A stretch of DNA of 61,675 bases from Streptococcus suis (GCF_002960425.1 NZ_POIZ01000031.1:1-61675); one strand, 5' to 3'; shown: positions 1 to 9,539, counted from the first letter of the stretch. Numbers and translations are program-made. Notes: a model not told the origin generated them from the sequence alone.

Positions 1-362
1 GTGAAGTAGATGAAGGCAGTTTTGATGAGCTGGTTGGCGTGTGTGCTAGCCCTAAAACTATTGATGGTCCGATAACAGACATAGGTATCCTGACTCAGCC
101 ATTTCATAGGAATAACTTCTTCATTCATTTGAACGATTTTCCGACCAGAGAATACCTGACGAGCATAGGCAAACAGGGTCATTTTAAGCAACATAGCTGG
201 ATGAAAGGCTGGACGACCAGTATGGGAAGTTTCTTCCAATAGAACGGATTGAGGAATAGTATCCACAAACTGACTAATCAGACGAGCCTCGTGAGTAGCA
301 GGTAAATCCCAAGCAAGATTTAATTCCAAACTTAACTGATTTGTGTTATACTGTTTATACAT
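1..362 (-). CDS. IS1182-family transposase, N-terminal part (runs off window)
   Basis: Transposase that would move the insertion sequence. The first 120 or so residues are visible, starting MYKQYNTNQLSLELNLAWDL and continuing through HPAMLLKMTLFAYARQVFSGRKI, which is the N-terminal DUF772-like region of IS1182/IS5-type transposases. The DDE catalytic core is not in the window. The ATG at 360-362 follows an AGAAAGG ribosome binding site by 7 nt; an ATG two codons earlier is too close to it. The visible frame is open without stops, so this copy may be intact. It is nearly identical to the copy at the right end over the shared part. Confidence 0.85.
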   Translation of the reverse strand, partial: MYKQYNTNQLSLELNLAWDLPATHEARLISQFVDTIPQSVLLEETSHTGRPAFHPAMLLKMTLFAYARQVFSGRKIVQMNEEVIPMKWLSQDTYVCYRTINSFRASTHANQLIKTAFIYF

Positions 363-417
363 TTTCATGCCTTTCTAGTTGTTTTGTGGTTATTATAATT
401 ATAAAGCATGAAATGGA

Positions 418-453
418 AAACGAGCAAATCCTAATTGGAATTGCTCGTTTTTT
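418..453. terminator. Hairpin in IS leader
   Basis: The inverted repeat CGAGCAAATCC / GGAATTGCTCG is followed by seven Ts on the plus strand, with As on the other side, so it could terminate in either direction. Its position between the IS end and the transposase start suggests it blocks read-through from outside genes into the transposase. The same hairpin is present in the right copy at about 61367-61402. Confidence 0.7.
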
Positions 454-485
454 TATATGTGAGCGGCTAGTTTTTGCCCAGCCTC

Positions 486-712
486 TTTTTTGTGTCTCGT
501 TTTAGGGAGTCGTACTGAAACTAAAATTTGACATACATAAATCCTACGTTAAGTTGAAACATTAGAACAAGATAAAGGTTTGTTGTAACTGACTTTAGTC
601 ATGTAGTCATAGCCTTAACTTGAACGCAGTTCAACGAACGCTTTCTACGTTGTTGGAGTGAAACGAAGAAATACGGTATAGAATCCAATTGTTTCCGACG
701 GGTGGTCATGAT
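486..712. other. Non-coding stretch between IS and thioredoxin-like gene
   Basis: Together with the IS leader, this makes about 350 bp without a gene apart from the transposase start. I see no convincing ORF, promoter or RNA gene in it. It may be a remnant of something disrupted by the IS, but I cannot name it. Confidence 0.4.
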
Positions 713-1138
713 TTAATATTGTTTCAAGAATTGCTCAATTTCTTCAATTGGAGTTTGACTACCTTTTTCAAGATAAGCCTGTTTCTCACCATTTTGATAG
801 TAGGTTAAGTGAGGAACTGTTTGTATATTTTGAGACGATACAAAACTTTTTACAAGGTCACTAGATTCTTCATCTGTATTGAGATAGTAAACGGGGACTT
901 GTGTATCTTGAATGGCTTTTTCTAAATTTGGAAAGAATTTTTGACAATAAGGACAGGTTGGACGTCCTACATAGAGGTAGAAGTCTTCCTGGCTTTGTAT
1001 CTTTTCTTCCACTTCTTCGAGCGAAATAGACTGGGTGGAGGTGATAACCTCTGATTTAGCTTCCTGAGAGGGTTGGCAGGCATAGAAGATCACTAAACAG
1101 AGCAATAAAGAAATACAGCTGACAAATTTTTTAATCAT
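713..1138 (-). CDS. Exported thioredoxin-like protein (bacteriocin transport accessory type)
   Basis: Small thiol-disulfide protein of about 141 residues. The N-terminus (MIKKFVSCISLLLCLVIFYAC) is a signal peptide ending in a cysteine, so it may be lipid-anchored, although the lipobox FYAC is not canonical. The thioredoxin-fold part follows, with the redox motif CPYC in a GRPTCPYCQKF context and a later TVPHLTYY stretch with the cis-proline typical of thioredoxins. Streptococcal proteins of this kind are often labelled bacteriocin transport accessory protein, but no bacteriocin genes are nearby. A GTG at 1150 would give a four-residue extension and overlap the upstream stop codon; I prefer the ATG. 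It is co-directional with and directly downstream of the DUF5648/Excalibur gene, so the two are probably cotranscribed. Confidence 0.75.
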   Translation of the reverse strand: MIKKFVSCISLLLCLVIFYACQPSQEAKSEVITSTQSISLEEVEEKIQSQEDFYLYVGRPTCPYCQKFFPNLEKAIQDTQVPVYYLNTDEESSDLVKSFVSSQNIQTVPHLTYYQNGEKQAYLEKGSQTPIEEIEQFLKQY

Positions 1139-1146
1139 AGTTTCTA

Positions 1147-1944
1147 TCACTGCCTAGTTGGTTCGCATGCACGGCCATCCCCATCTCTATCTAAATGTGG
1201 GCCATAACCAGGTTGGCCGGATAGGATAGGTTTCAAATGTTCAGGAACAGCAGAGCAATTCGGATAGTATGGAGCTGCTGGCTCAGTTTGTGTAGGTGTT
1301 GCTGGCTCAGTTTGTGTAGGTGTTGCTGGTTCAGTTTGTGCAGGTGTTGCTGGCTCAGTTTGTGTAGGTGTTGCTGGTTCGGTTTGAACAGGAGTCTGAG
1401 GTGTTTGTACAGTAGGCGGTGCAGGAGGAGTAACATACTGAGTTGTAATTTGTTGTCCTAGGGATGTCGCATAGAATTTAACACCTTCTTGTGACCAGCC
1501 ATGACTAGGGAGAACATTATATTCATTTAGGTCGGTTGTCCAGTGGTGAAGTCCACGAAGTTTGAAGTTATAAACGCGGTAAATTGGAACAGTACCACCA
1601 GAGTAGAATACTGGCTGTCCATTGTTATCGGAAGTCCAACCATGTTTAGCAGTTAAAACGGCTACTTCATTGGTGTCGCTAGTATAGAGATGGTTTTGTA
1701 GACCTGCATTATAAAGCCTGTATACAGGGGTGCCAGTATCAGGGGCATTCCAACCAATGCCTTCGTATCCCCAACCATGTTGGTTATATAAAACATCTTT
1801 TTCATTTGCATCAGTGGTATAAAGATGTTCACCATTCTGTCGGTTATATAGGCGATAGATAGGAGTATCTGCAGAAACGCTTGTTTGGATACTTGCTCCG
1901 ATAAAGAGAGCAGCTAACGATATAACGAATGTCTTCACTTTCAT
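1147..1944 (-). CDS. Secreted protein with three DUF5648-type repeats and C-terminal Excalibur domain
   Basis: A secreted protein of 265 residues of unknown function. From N to C it has a signal peptide (MKVKTFVISLAALFIGASIQTSVSA), three repeats of about 45 residues with the pattern PxYRLYN...HLYTTDxNE...HGW...G, a linker of TEPATPTQ repeats, and a C-terminal Excalibur-like domain ending in DRDGDGRACEP, a calcium-binding type loop with paired cysteines. The start at 1944 is chosen because AAGGAGA sits 9 nt upstream; the longer frame to 1989 lacks this. The repeats match those in the protein at 46741. Excalibur domains are found on extracellular nucleases and wall proteins, but no catalytic domain is visible here. 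It is likely cotranscribed with the thioredoxin-like gene. Confidence 0.75.
   Translation of the reverse strand: MKVKTFVISLAALFIGASIQTSVSADTPIYRLYNRQNGEHLYTTDANEKDVLYNQHGWGYEGIGWNAPDTGTPVYRLYNAGLQNHLYTSDTNEVAVLTAKHGWTSDNNGQPVFYSGGTVPIYRVYNFKLRGLHHWTTDLNEYNVLPSHGWSQEGVKFYATSLGQQITTQYVTPPAPPTVQTPQTPVQTEPATPTQTEPATPAQTEPATPTQTEPATPTQTEPAAPYYPNCSAVPEHLKPILSGQPGYGPHLDRDGDGRACEPTRQ
1268..1390. repeat. 24-bp tandem repeats coding TEPATPTQ
   Basis: About five copies of a 24-bp unit (GCTGGCTCAGTTTGTGTAGGTGTT with small changes) encode the eight-residue linker repeat of the secreted protein. Copy number is likely to vary between strains. The repeat keeps other frames open, which creates spurious ORFs on both strands. 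Confidence 0.85.
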
Positions 1945-1973
1945 TTTGAAGAATCTCCTTTCATATTTCTTTA

Positions 1974-1982
1974 AGTATATCA
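1974..1982 (-). promoter_or_regulatory. Extended -10 promoter of the secreted protein gene
   Basis: Read on the minus strand, TGATATACT forms an extended -10 about 30 nt upstream of the start codon at 1944. A -35 is weak. The same TATGATATACTT string occurs in the divergent typA promoter. Confidence 0.55.
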
Positions 1983-2182
1983 TATTCAACCATAAAATAA
2001 AAGTGTTTTCTATACATGTTATTATATAAAAAGACTAGTGTTTGAAATGGGTAGAGATAGGTGGTAGAGCGGATTATTCAACTATAGCTTCGACGCTAGC
2101 TACAGATTCTTTCATAGATTCTTCCAAACTACTGTCTGAAAACATTTACAATGTGATTATCTGTGATTTTTTCGCCAATCTA

Positions 2183-2191
2183 TGATATACT
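2183..2191 (+). promoter_or_regulatory. Extended -10 promoter of typA
   Basis: TGATATACT, an extended -10 with a poor -35, lies 34 nt before the typA start. AGAGGA just upstream of the ATG is the ribosome binding site. Confidence 0.55.
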
Positions 2192-2224
2192 TTTTTAGTT
2201 AAATTAAAAGATACAGAGGATATT

Positions 2225-4072
2225 ATGACAAAACTTAGAGAAGACATCCGTAACGTTGCCATTATTGCCCACGTTGACCACGGAAAAACAACCCTCGTTG
2301 ATGAATTATTAAAACAATCCCAAACATTGGATGAGCGCACAAACCTTGATGAGCGTGCCATGGACTCTAACGATCTTGAAAAAGAGCGTGGTATTACCAT
2401 CCTTGCTAAAAACACTGCCGTAGCTTATAACGGTACTCGTATCAACATCATGGACACACCGGGACACGCGGACTTCGGTGGTGAGGTTGAGCGTATCATG
2501 AAAATGGTTGACGGTGTTGTCCTTGTTGTGGATGCTTACGAAGGGACTATGCCACAGACTCGTTTTGTATTGAAAAAAGCTCTTGAGCAAAACTTGACAC
2601 CTATCGTTGTTGTTAACAAGATTGACAAGCCATCTGCTCGTCCAGAAGAAGTGGTAGATGAAGTGCTTGAACTTTTTATCGAGCTTGGTGCTGATGATGA
2701 TCAGTTGGAATTCCCAGTGGTTTACGCATCGGCTATCAACGGTACTTCATCTTTGTCTGATAATCCAGCAGACCAAGAAGAGACTATGGCACCAATTTTC
2801 GATACCATTATCGAACATATCCCTGCACCAGTGGATAACTCAGATGAGCCTTTGCAGTTCCAGGTATCCCTTTTGGACTACAATGACTTCGTAGGTCGTA
2901 TCGGTATCGGTCGTGTCTTCCGTGGTACTGTTAAAGTTGGTGACCAAGTTACCCTTTCTAAGCTAGATGGCACTACTAAAAACTTCCGTGTTACGAAATT
3001 GTTCGGTTTCTTCGGTCTTGAGCGTAAGGAAATCCAAGAAGCAAAAGCAGGTGACTTGATTGCTGTTTCAGGTATGGAAGACATCTTCGTTGGTGAGACG
3101 GTAACACCGACAGATGCAGTTGAAGCTCTTCCAGTTCTTCGTATCGATGAGCCAACCCTTCAAATGACTTTCTTGGTCAACAACTCACCGTTTGCAGGTC
3201 GTGAAGGTAAATGGGTGACATCTCGTAAGATTGAAGAGCGTCTCTTGGCAGAATTGCAGACAGACGTTTCACTCCGTGTCGAAGCGACAGATTCACCAGA
3301 CAAATGGACTGTTTCAGGTCGTGGGGAATTGCACTTGTCTATCTTGATTGAAACCATGCGTCGTGAGGGCTATGAGCTTCAAGTATCGCGTCCAGAAGTT
3401 ATCATCAAGGAAATCGACGGTGTGAAAATGGAGCCATTCGAGCGCGTGCAAATCGATACTCCAGAAGAATACCAAGGTTCTGTTATCCAATCCCTATCTG
3501 AGCGTAAGGGTGATATGTTGGATATGGTTGCGACAGGTAATGGTCAAACTCGTCTTGTTTTCCTAGTGCCTGCCCGTGGTTTGATTGGTTACTCAACTGA
3601 ATTCCTTTCAATGACTCGTGGTTACGGTATCATGAACCATACTTTCGACCAATACTTGCCTGTTGTTCAAGGTGAAATCGGTGGTCGTCACCGTGGTGCC
3701 CTTGTCTCTATCGACCAAGGTAAGGCAACGACTTACTCGATCATGCGTATTGAAGAGCGTGGGACCATCTTTGTAAACCCAGGTACTGAAGTGTACGAAG
3801 GAATGATCATCGGTGAAAACTCACGTGAAAATGACTTGACAGTTAACATCACAACTGCTAAACAAATGACAAACGTTCGTTCAGCTACCAAAGATCAAAC
3901 GTCTGTTATCAAGACACCGCGTATCTTGACCCTTGAAGAATCGCTTGAATTCTTGAACGATGATGAGTACATGGAAGTAACACCTGAGTCTATCCGTCTT
4001 CGTAAGCAAATCTTGAACAAGGCAGAGCGTGATAAGGCTGCTAAGAAGAAAAAGTTAGCAACTGAAGAATAA
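2225..4072 (+). CDS. typA: Ribosome-associated GTPase TypA/BipA
   Basis: Translational GTPase of the EF-G/LepA superfamily that binds the ribosome and helps 50S assembly, mainly under cold or stress conditions. It has 615 residues, the usual family length. The GTPase domain is N-terminal: P-loop AHVDHGKTT near residue 16, switch [14 protein letters not shown] near 78, and NKID near 132. EF-Tu-like domain II, EF-G-like domains III and V, and a C-terminal domain ending in a lysine-rich tail follow. It is first in a short unit with the small membrane protein gene 17 nt downstream, and a terminator follows that gene. Confidence 0.97.
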   Translation: MTKLREDIRNVAIIAHVDHGKTTLVDELLKQSQTLDERTNLDERAMDSNDLEKERGITILAKNTAVAYNGTRINIMDTPGHADFGGEVERIMKMVDGVVLVVDAYEGTMPQTRFVLKKALEQNLTPIVVVNKIDKPSARPEEVVDEVLELFIELGADDDQLEFPVVYASAINGTSSLSDNPADQEETMAPIFDTIIEHIPAPVDNSDEPLQFQVSLLDYNDFVGRIGIGRVFRGTVKVGDQVTLSKLDGTTKNFRVTKLFGFFGLERKEIQEAKAGDLIAVSGMEDIFVGETVTPTDAVEALPVLRIDEPTLQMTFLVNNSPFAGREGKWVTSRKIEERLLAELQTDVSLRVEATDSPDKWTVSGRGELHLSILIETMRREGYELQVSRPEVIIKEIDGVKMEPFERVQIDTPEEYQGSVIQSLSERKGDMLDMVATGNGQTRLVFLVPARGLIGYSTEFLSMTRGYGIMNHTFDQYLPVVQGEIGGRHRGALVSIDQGKATTYSIMRIEERGTIFVNPGTEVYEGMIIGENSRENDLTVNITTAKQMTNVRSATKDQTSVIKTPRILTLEESLEFLNDDEYMEVTPESIRLRKQILNKAERDKAAKKKKLATEE

Positions 4073-4089
4073 TTCCGAGGAGAAGAAAC

Positions 4090-4341
4090 ATGTTTTACCT
4101 CATCCTAGCGATTTTATTGGTACTCTTTTATATCTTTGTAGCCCCCAAAAATGTCAAGGGGACAATCAATTTGATTCTAGCAGTATTTTTTCTGGTAGTA
4201 CTGGTTATCGCGCTCATTCTTGGAATTCTAAAAATCATGCAGTTTTCGACAAAGTTCTGGATTGGTTTGATTATGATCCTCATTGGGCTTTGGGCGATGA
4301 GGGATATTCATAATCTAGACAGTTCTCCTAAAGGAAAGTAA
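4090..4341 (+). CDS. Small two-helix membrane protein (DUF3165-like)
   Basis: A protein of 83 residues, mostly hydrophobic. It has a first helix at about residues 1-16, a second over about 24-46 and a possible third at 57-68, with a charged tail ending SSPKGK. It resembles the streptococcal DUF3165 family, which has no known function. A GAGGAG ribosome binding site lies in the 17-nt gap after typA, and the terminator at 4360 closes the unit, so it is probably cotranscribed with typA. Confidence 0.7.
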   Translation: MFYLILAILLVLFYIFVAPKNVKGTINLILAVFFLVVLVIALILGILKIMQFSTKFWIGLIMILIGLWAMRDIHNLDSSPKGK

Positions 4342-4359
4342 GGTAAACAAAAATAGAAG

Positions 4360-4389
4360 AAAAGGCTGGACGGCTTGTCCAGTCTTTTC
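4360..4389 (+). terminator. Rho-independent terminator after typA unit
   Basis: Stem GGCTGGAC / GTCCAGTC with a five-base loop, flanked by A4 and T4. Confidence 0.85.
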
Positions 4390-4417
4390 TTCTTGTTCCT
4401 GTTCTTATCGGGTTCTA

Positions 4418-4562
4418 ATACTCAATAAAAATCAAAAGTAGCCTAGGAAACAAAGCCGAAGATAGAACTCCGCTCCTCTCCTGTTTCAAGGGAGCAGGCT
4501 GTAAAGCTCCACTGGAGCTTTACACTCATCTAGGCAAGTTGCCAACGGTTGATTAGTATAAT
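4418..4562. repeat. BOX-like intergenic repeat
   Basis: A 145-bp non-coding element beginning TACTCAATAAAAATCAAAAG, the start typical of streptococcal BOX/boxC modules, and ending near TGATTAGTATAA. It contains a perfect palindrome, TGTAAAGCTCCA-C-TGGAGCTTTACA (4500-4524). It lies between convergent gene ends, a common site for such elements. The internal sequence differs from pneumococcal BOX, so the family assignment is by its ends only. Confidence 0.55.
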
Positions 4563-4603
4563 AAAAAATAGCCTGAACTAGAGGTTCAGACTATTTGAAA
4601 TCC

Positions 4604-5806
4604 TTATTCTTTATCGATTTTCTTTTCTAATTTTTCAAGCTGTCTTGCAGCAAAGTCACGACCGCCGAGACCAAAGGCAAGAGCGAAAGCAACAGCAAGT
4701 GCACCGAGAACGATTGTGAAGGTTGATTGAACGATGTGTTGTGCAAACTTCAACTGATCGAGAGCCATGAAGACTGCAAAGACAATCATCAAGTAGCGTA
4801 CAATAGTGATAACAAGTGGGCTATCTGTAACTTTTTGTAGGAAGTTAGCTACTAGGTTGCTGGCGATAATGGCCAAGATGACAATAGCGATAGCGCTAAT
4901 CAGTGATGGAAGGTAAGCAAGCAAGGCAGAACCAACTGCATTAAATACTTGAAGGTTCAATACTTGGATAGCTTGGATAAAGAAGAAAACGATGATAATT
5001 GCGCGAACGACTTGCGTAATGATAGCTGACAATTCAAAGTTAGCTTCTTCTTTGGCAAAGAGGTATTTCGAGTAGTTGTTGATACCAGCAGTTTCAAGAA
5101 GATTTTCAAGAAGGTTGCCAATCAATTTAGCGACGAAGCTACCAACTGCAATCAAGACAAGGGCAACCAAAACATTTGGAAGGATACCGATTACTTGATT
5201 AAGAATCGTAACGATTGGTTGAGAAATACTTGTGATACCAAGTGTTTCCAAGGCCAAGGTCAAGATTGGGATGAAAATCAAGACATAAACAACAGTTGAT
5301 AGGACAGAAATGATTTGTTTGCTGTCAAATGGCAATTTTTCCTGGCCTGTAACCTTTTTGTACCATGTATCGATGTCCAAACGCTCTAGGACACCAGTTA
5401 ACAGACCTTTGATAAATTTGCAGAAGAAAGTTCCAACAAAGAGAATCAAACCAGCTGCGATCATGTTTGGAATAAAGGCAAAGAATTTCTCAAACATGCT
5501 AGAGATTGGATCTACCGTGCTGCTGATATTCAAACCAGACAAGATAGATGGAAGGAAGAAAAGAATAACAAGGAAGTAAACAAGTTGACCAAGTGTCTTG
5601 ATGAGTGATTGACCATTATCTTCAGGTTTGATAACACCCCATTCTTGCAATTTTTGCGAGAACTGGATTTTGTTCAAACCAGACAGAGTTAACTTGCGCA
5701 ATAAGCCAGCCAAAGCAAAAGCGATGATGACGAGAACAAGCATCCGTATGACTCCTGGTAAAGCAGAAAGCAATGGATAGAATAAGCTATCGATTATATT
5801 TGTCAT
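4604..5806 (-). CDS. MscS-type mechanosensitive channel-like membrane protein
   Basis: An integral membrane protein of 400 residues made of repeated conserved transmembrane helix units, for example near residues 120-160 and 200-240 (LPNMIAAGLILFVGTFFCKFIKGLL; ILPNVLVALVLIAVGSFVAKLIGNLL). The C-terminal part, ALAVAFALAFGLGGRDFAARQLEKLEKK, is typical of this branch of small-conductance mechanosensitive channel relatives. It probably releases solutes under osmotic downshock, but that is inferred from the family. The start at 5806 follows AAGGAG by 8 nt; the longer frame to 5851 lacks a site. It stands alone with its own promoter. Confidence 0.8.
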   Translation of the reverse strand: MTNIIDSLFYPLLSALPGVIRMLVLVIIAFALAGLLRKLTLSGLNKIQFSQKLQEWGVIKPEDNGQSLIKTLGQLVYFLVILFFLPSILSGLNISSTVDPISSMFEKFFAFIPNMIAAGLILFVGTFFCKFIKGLLTGVLERLDIDTWYKKVTGQEKLPFDSKQIISVLSTVVYVLIFIPILTLALETLGITSISQPIVTILNQVIGILPNVLVALVLIAVGSFVAKLIGNLLENLLETAGINNYSKYLFAKEEANFELSAIITQVVRAIIIVFFFIQAIQVLNLQVFNAVGSALLAYLPSLISAIAIVILAIIASNLVANFLQKVTDSPLVITIVRYLMIVFAVFMALDQLKFAQHIVQSTFTIVLGALAVAFALAFGLGGRDFAARQLEKLEKKIDKE

Positions 5807-5841
5807 ATAATACTCCTTATAATAAAATATTTTTCGAATTA

Positions 5842-5870
5842 AGTCTATCATTTTTGCCTATAATTGACAA
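5842..5870 (-). promoter_or_regulatory. Promoter of the MscS-type gene
   Basis: On the minus strand, TTGTCA and TAGACT are separated by 17 nt, 36 nt before the start codon. Confidence 0.6.
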
Positions 5871-5953
5871 ATAAGATGAATTTTCAGTAAAGGGTTTTCA
5901 GTAACGGATGAGGAATTATGTATTTTCCACTCCCTCTGGCTTGAAAAAGCTTC

Positions 5954-5982
5954 TTGTAAAGGGTAAAATAAAGTGTTAGAAT
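5954..5982 (+). promoter_or_regulatory. Promoter of the murD-murG-divIB operon
   Basis: TTGTAA and TAGAAT separated by 17 nt, about 75 nt upstream of murD. Confidence 0.65.
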
Positions 5983-6057
5983 GTGAAGTTTTCTAAAAGA
6001 GAGGAACTCATCTAGACCTACTTGTTTAGATTTTAGAGGATAAGAAGGAAATATGCT

Positions 6058-7413
6058 ATGAAAATGATTGATACGTTTAAAAATAAAAAGGTTTTGGTTC
6101 TCGGATTGGCTAAATCTGGAGAATCTGCGGCGCGCCTTCTGGATACATTGGGAGCTATTGTAACCGTCAATGATGGTAAGGCATTTGAGGAAAATCCAAC
6201 GGCTCAGGCTCTTCTGGAAGAAGGGATTCGTGTCATTTGTGGTAGCCATCCGCTAGAACTATTGGATGAGGATTTTGCGCTCATGGTTAAGAATCCGGGA
6301 ATCCGCTATGACAATCCTATGGTTGAAAAGGCTCTTAAAAAAGGAATTCCAGTCTGGACAGAAGTTGAATTGGCCTACCTTATTTCAGATGCTCCGATTA
6401 TCGGTATTACAGGGTCAAATGGTAAGACAACAACGACAACCATGATTGCGGAAGCCCTAAATGCTGGAAACAAGTCTGCGAAACTGTGTGGGAATATTGG
6501 CTATCCTGCTTCTTCTGTCGCGCAAACAGCGACTAAAGAGGATACCTTGGTGATGGAATTATCCTCATTTCAGCTTATGGGGACAGAAGTCTTCCATCCA
6601 CGTGTGGCGGTTATTACCAATTTGAGTGCTAACCATATCGACTACCATGGAACCTATGAAGATTATGTGGATGCTAAATGGATGATCCAGCGCCAGATGA
6701 CAGAGCAAGATACTATTGTTTTGAACTTCAACCAAGAGGAAGCAAAAGAATTGGCACAAGAGACCAAGGCTCAAGTTCTGCCTTTCTCAACCAAAGAAGT
6801 GGTGGATGGAGCCTATCTGCAAGATGGCAAACTCTATTTCAAGGGTGAATACGTCGTGGATGCAGACCAGATTGGCGTTCCAGGAACCCATAATATTGAA
6901 AATGCCTTGGCGACCATTGCGGTAGCTAAGTTATGGGGAGTGGATAACCAAGCAATTCAAGAAAGTTTGGCTGCCTTTGGTGGTGTCAAACACCGCTTGC
7001 AATTGGTAGGTAAGATTGATGGAGTAACCTTCTATAACGATAGTAAATCAACCAACATCCTAGCGACGCAAAAAGCCTTGTCAGGTTTTGATAATAGCAA
7101 GGTTATCTTGATTGCTGGTGGTTTGGACCGAGGAAATGAGTTTGATGAATTGGTTCCAGACCTCATCGGTTTGAAAAAAATGGTTATTCTAGGTCAATCA
7201 GCTCCACGTGTTCAGCGAGCAGCAGACAAGGCTGGAGTACCAACTGTTGCGGCAGAGGATATTGCGGATGCAACTCGTAAGGCATTTGAACAGGCAGAAG
7301 AAGGTGATATTGTCCTGTTAAGTCCTGCCAATGCCAGCTGGGATATGTATCCAAACTTTGAAGTGCGTGGAGATATTTTCTTGCAGACCTACGAGGAGTT
7401 GAGTAACAAATGA
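6058..7413 (+). CDS. murD: UDP-N-acetylmuramoylalanine--D-glutamate ligase
   Basis: Cytoplasmic Mur ligase that adds D-glutamate to UDP-MurNAc-L-Ala using ATP, the second amino acid step of peptidoglycan precursor synthesis. It has 451 residues, normal for the family. An N-terminal Rossmann-like UDP-binding domain ([17 protein letters not shown]) is followed by the ATP-binding motif [12 protein letters not shown] near residue 117, the central [10 protein letters not shown] segment and the C-terminal domain with FYNDSKSTN and LSPANASWD. An ATG two codons downstream is an alternative start; AGAAGGAAA upstream serves either. The stop codon overlaps the murG start (ATGA), so the two are translationally coupled. 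Confidence 0.97.
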   Translation: MKMIDTFKNKKVLVLGLAKSGESAARLLDTLGAIVTVNDGKAFEENPTAQALLEEGIRVICGSHPLELLDEDFALMVKNPGIRYDNPMVEKALKKGIPVWTEVELAYLISDAPIIGITGSNGKTTTTTMIAEALNAGNKSAKLCGNIGYPASSVAQTATKEDTLVMELSSFQLMGTEVFHPRVAVITNLSANHIDYHGTYEDYVDAKWMIQRQMTEQDTIVLNFNQEEAKELAQETKAQVLPFSTKEVVDGAYLQDGKLYFKGEYVVDADQIGVPGTHNIENALATIAVAKLWGVDNQAIQESLAAFGGVKHRLQLVGKIDGVTFYNDSKSTNILATQKALSGFDNSKVILIAGGLDRGNEFDELVPDLIGLKKMVILGQSAPRVQRAADKAGVPTVAAEDIADATRKAFEQAEEGDIVLLSPANASWDMYPNFEVRGDIFLQTYEELSNK

Positions 7414-8474
7414 AGAAAATTGTTTTTACAGGTGGGGGAACTGTGGGTCACGTGACCCTCAACCTCCTCTTGATTCCCCGATTTTTGGAAGAAGGTTGGG
7501 AAGTCCACTATATTGGTGATGGAAAAGGGATTGAGCATGAGCAGATTGTTCAGTCTGGTTTGGATGTGCGCTTTCATTCGATTGCCACTGGAAAACTACG
7601 CCGTTATTTTTCTTTCCAAAATATGCTGGATGTATTTAAGGTTGGTTTTGGGGTTCTACAATCGCTGGCCATTATTGCTAAAATTAGACCCCAGGCTTTG
7701 TTCTCAAAAGGTGGTTTTGTTTCGGTTCCGCCTGTTATTGCGTCTAAACTTCTAGGGGTGCCGGTTTACATCCATGAGTCAGATTTGTCAATGGGCTTGG
7801 CCAATAAGATTGCCTATAAATTTGCTACAACCATGTATAGTACCTTTGAACAGCCTGAAAGCTTGACTAAGGTTAAACATGTCGGGGCTGTTACCAAGGT
7901 AGGGCAAAGCAATGATAAGGTGACCCCTATTCAATTACCAGAAATCCTCAGTCATTTTGACAAGTCACTACCAACCTTGCTGTTTGTAGGTGGTTCGGGT
8001 GGTGCCAAGGTTTTTAATGATTTGATTAGTCAGCACACCGAAGCCTTGACAGAGCGTTTCAATATTATCAACCTGACAGGAGATGCTCAGTTAAACAAAC
8101 TGGCAGATAGGCTCTATCGGGTTGATTATGTGACAGAGCTTTACCAACCCTTGATGGATTTGGCTGATGTCGTTATTACCCGTGGTGGTTCTAATACACT
8201 TTTTGAGTTGATTGCCATGCAACAACTTCATTTGATTGTGCCACTAGGGCGCCAAGCTAGCCGTGGAGATCAGATAGAAAATGCTCTTTATGCAGAGAAA
8301 AAAGGATATTCCAAACAAATTGACGAAAGCCAGTTGACCTTGGAAAATCTGCTTAAAGAGGTGGAAGACCTGCTGGAAAATAAGGAATTCTATATTCAAA
8401 ACATGGCCAATTCCAAGGAAATTCAGTCTGTAGACAGTTTTTACAATTTATTGCGAGATGATATGGGGAGATAG
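7410..8474 (+). CDS. murG: UDP-GlcNAc--lipid I N-acetylglucosaminyltransferase
   Basis: Peripheral membrane GT-B glycosyltransferase that converts lipid I to lipid II, the last cytoplasmic step of peptidoglycan precursor synthesis. It has 354 residues. The N-terminal glycine-rich loop reads [11 protein letters not shown], a streptococcal variant of the usual GGTGGHxxP; the second loop [12 protein letters not shown] and the C-terminal [12 protein letters not shown] sugar-nucleotide site are also present. It overlaps murD by 4 bp and is followed 5 nt later by divIB, so precursor synthesis and the divisome are made from one message. Confidence 0.96.
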   Translation: MKKIVFTGGGTVGHVTLNLLLIPRFLEEGWEVHYIGDGKGIEHEQIVQSGLDVRFHSIATGKLRRYFSFQNMLDVFKVGFGVLQSLAIIAKIRPQALFSKGGFVSVPPVIASKLLGVPVYIHESDLSMGLANKIAYKFATTMYSTFEQPESLTKVKHVGAVTKVGQSNDKVTPIQLPEILSHFDKSLPTLLFVGGSGGAKVFNDLISQHTEALTERFNIINLTGDAQLNKLADRLYRVDYVTELYQPLMDLADVVITRGGSNTLFELIAMQQLHLIVPLGRQASRGDQIENALYAEKKGYSKQIDESQLTLENLLKEVEDLLENKEFYIQNMANSKEIQSVDSFYNLLRDDMGR

Positions 8475-8479
8475 GTGCA

Positions 8480-9454
8480 ATGACCGAAAAAAATGATAAA
8501 GAACCTACTGTCCATGACCAGACAGACATAGAAGTTCCCACGATGGAAGCTTCAAATGAAGAAAAAAGTGCCTTCTTTGAACAGTGGAAGGCTAAGCACA
8601 TGGCCTATTTGGAACGTCAAAAACAGACGGTCATTAGCGAGGAAGTTGGTCCTTCTGTTCAGGAAAAAAAGCCACTCTTTCAGGGACTCAAGAAACCACT
8701 TAAAGCTACCCCAGTTTCTAAGAACAGGCTAGAAGGAAAGAAAAATAGACAAATAGAAATCCCTAAAGAAGTGATTTTGAAATCTCTCCCTATTTTAGTG
8801 GTCAGTCTATTACTTGCAGCGCTTTCTCTCTACTTTATTTCTCCAACGAGTAAGGCGAAGGATATTGTCGTCAAGGGGCAGAGCAAGCTGACAGCAGAAC
8901 AGGTCATTAAGTATAGTTTGATTTCAGACAAGGACTATATTGTAACAACTTTGTTGAATGCACCAGCTTATGCTGAGAATGTGAAAAAAAATAGTCCGTC
9001 GGTTGAGAGTTCAGAGATTAGCTATCAGTTTCCAAATCAGTTTACAATCCGTATCAAAGAATACGCTATCATAGGCTATATTCAACAGAACGATCAGCTA
9101 TATCCTGTTTTATCCAGTGGAAATGTAGGCACGGATGCAGTGGCAACAGACACCATGGCGGAAACTTACACGACCATTCAATTATCAGATAAGAATCAGG
9201 TAAAACAACTAGCCGTTGCACTTGGTGGAATAGACGCTACAATTAGGGAGAAAATCCAGACTGTAAGTCTAACACCAAGTAAAGTGACAGCTGATTTATT
9301 GACACTTAACATGACGGATGGAAATAAAGTTCTGGTGCCACTCAGTGAGTTAGCTGAAAAACTCCCCTATTATGCTAAAATAGCAACAGAAGTGACTGAA
9401 CCAGCAACAATTGATATGGAAGTTGGCATCTATCGCTATTCAAGCGAGACGTAA
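8480..9454 (+). CDS. divIB: Cell division protein DivIB/FtsQ
   Basis: Bitopic divisome protein of 324 residues that forms a complex with FtsL and DivIC at the septum and helps activate septal peptidoglycan synthesis. It has a long, charged cytoplasmic N-terminus (residues 1-95), one membrane helix (about 96-116, LPILVVSLLLAALSLYFI), then an extracellular POTRA domain beginning at AKDIVVKGQSKLTAEQV and a beta domain. The fairly short C-terminal tail ends in YRYSSET. It is the last gene before the ftsA promoter. Confidence 0.93.
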   Translation: MTEKNDKEPTVHDQTDIEVPTMEASNEEKSAFFEQWKAKHMAYLERQKQTVISEEVGPSVQEKKPLFQGLKKPLKATPVSKNRLEGKKNRQIEIPKEVILKSLPILVVSLLLAALSLYFISPTSKAKDIVVKGQSKLTAEQVIKYSLISDKDYIVTTLLNAPAYAENVKKNSPSVESSEISYQFPNQFTIRIKEYAIIGYIQQNDQLYPVLSSGNVGTDAVATDTMAETYTTIQLSDKNQVKQLAVALGGIDATIREKIQTVSLTPSKVTADLLTLNMTDGNKVLVPLSELAEKLPYYAKIATEVTEPATIDMEVGIYRYSSET

Positions 9455-9530
9455 TGGATTCTTTTTTAAGTTTTTTTGAAGAAAATTTTAATAAAATAAA
9501 CCTTTATTATCCCCATATTTGAATAGATTA

Positions 9531-9539
9531 TGGTATAAT
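9531..9539 (+). promoter_or_regulatory. Extended -10 promoter of ftsA-ftsZ
   Basis: TGGTATAAT in the 161-bp gap between divIB and ftsA, 76 nt before the ftsA start, with no good -35. It allows ftsAZ and the downstream ylm genes to be transcribed independently of murD. Confidence 0.65.

Larger units (their letters stand above)
1..485 (-). mobile_element. IS1182-family insertion sequence, left copy (partial)
   Basis: The 5' part of an insertion sequence whose transposase reads leftward out of the window. The outer end is placed at 485 because the sequence inward from there (GAGGCTGGGCAAAAACTAGC read on the minus strand) is shared with the copy starting at 61335, and the similarity stops there. 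A leader of about 120 bp with a strong hairpin lies between the end and the transposase start. The rest of the element is outside the window. Confidence 0.8.

Noticed and set aside
1233..1461. Short frames on both strands inside the 24-bp repeats
   Set aside because: Shadows of the TEPATPTQ linker; composition is repeat-driven and no start signals are present.
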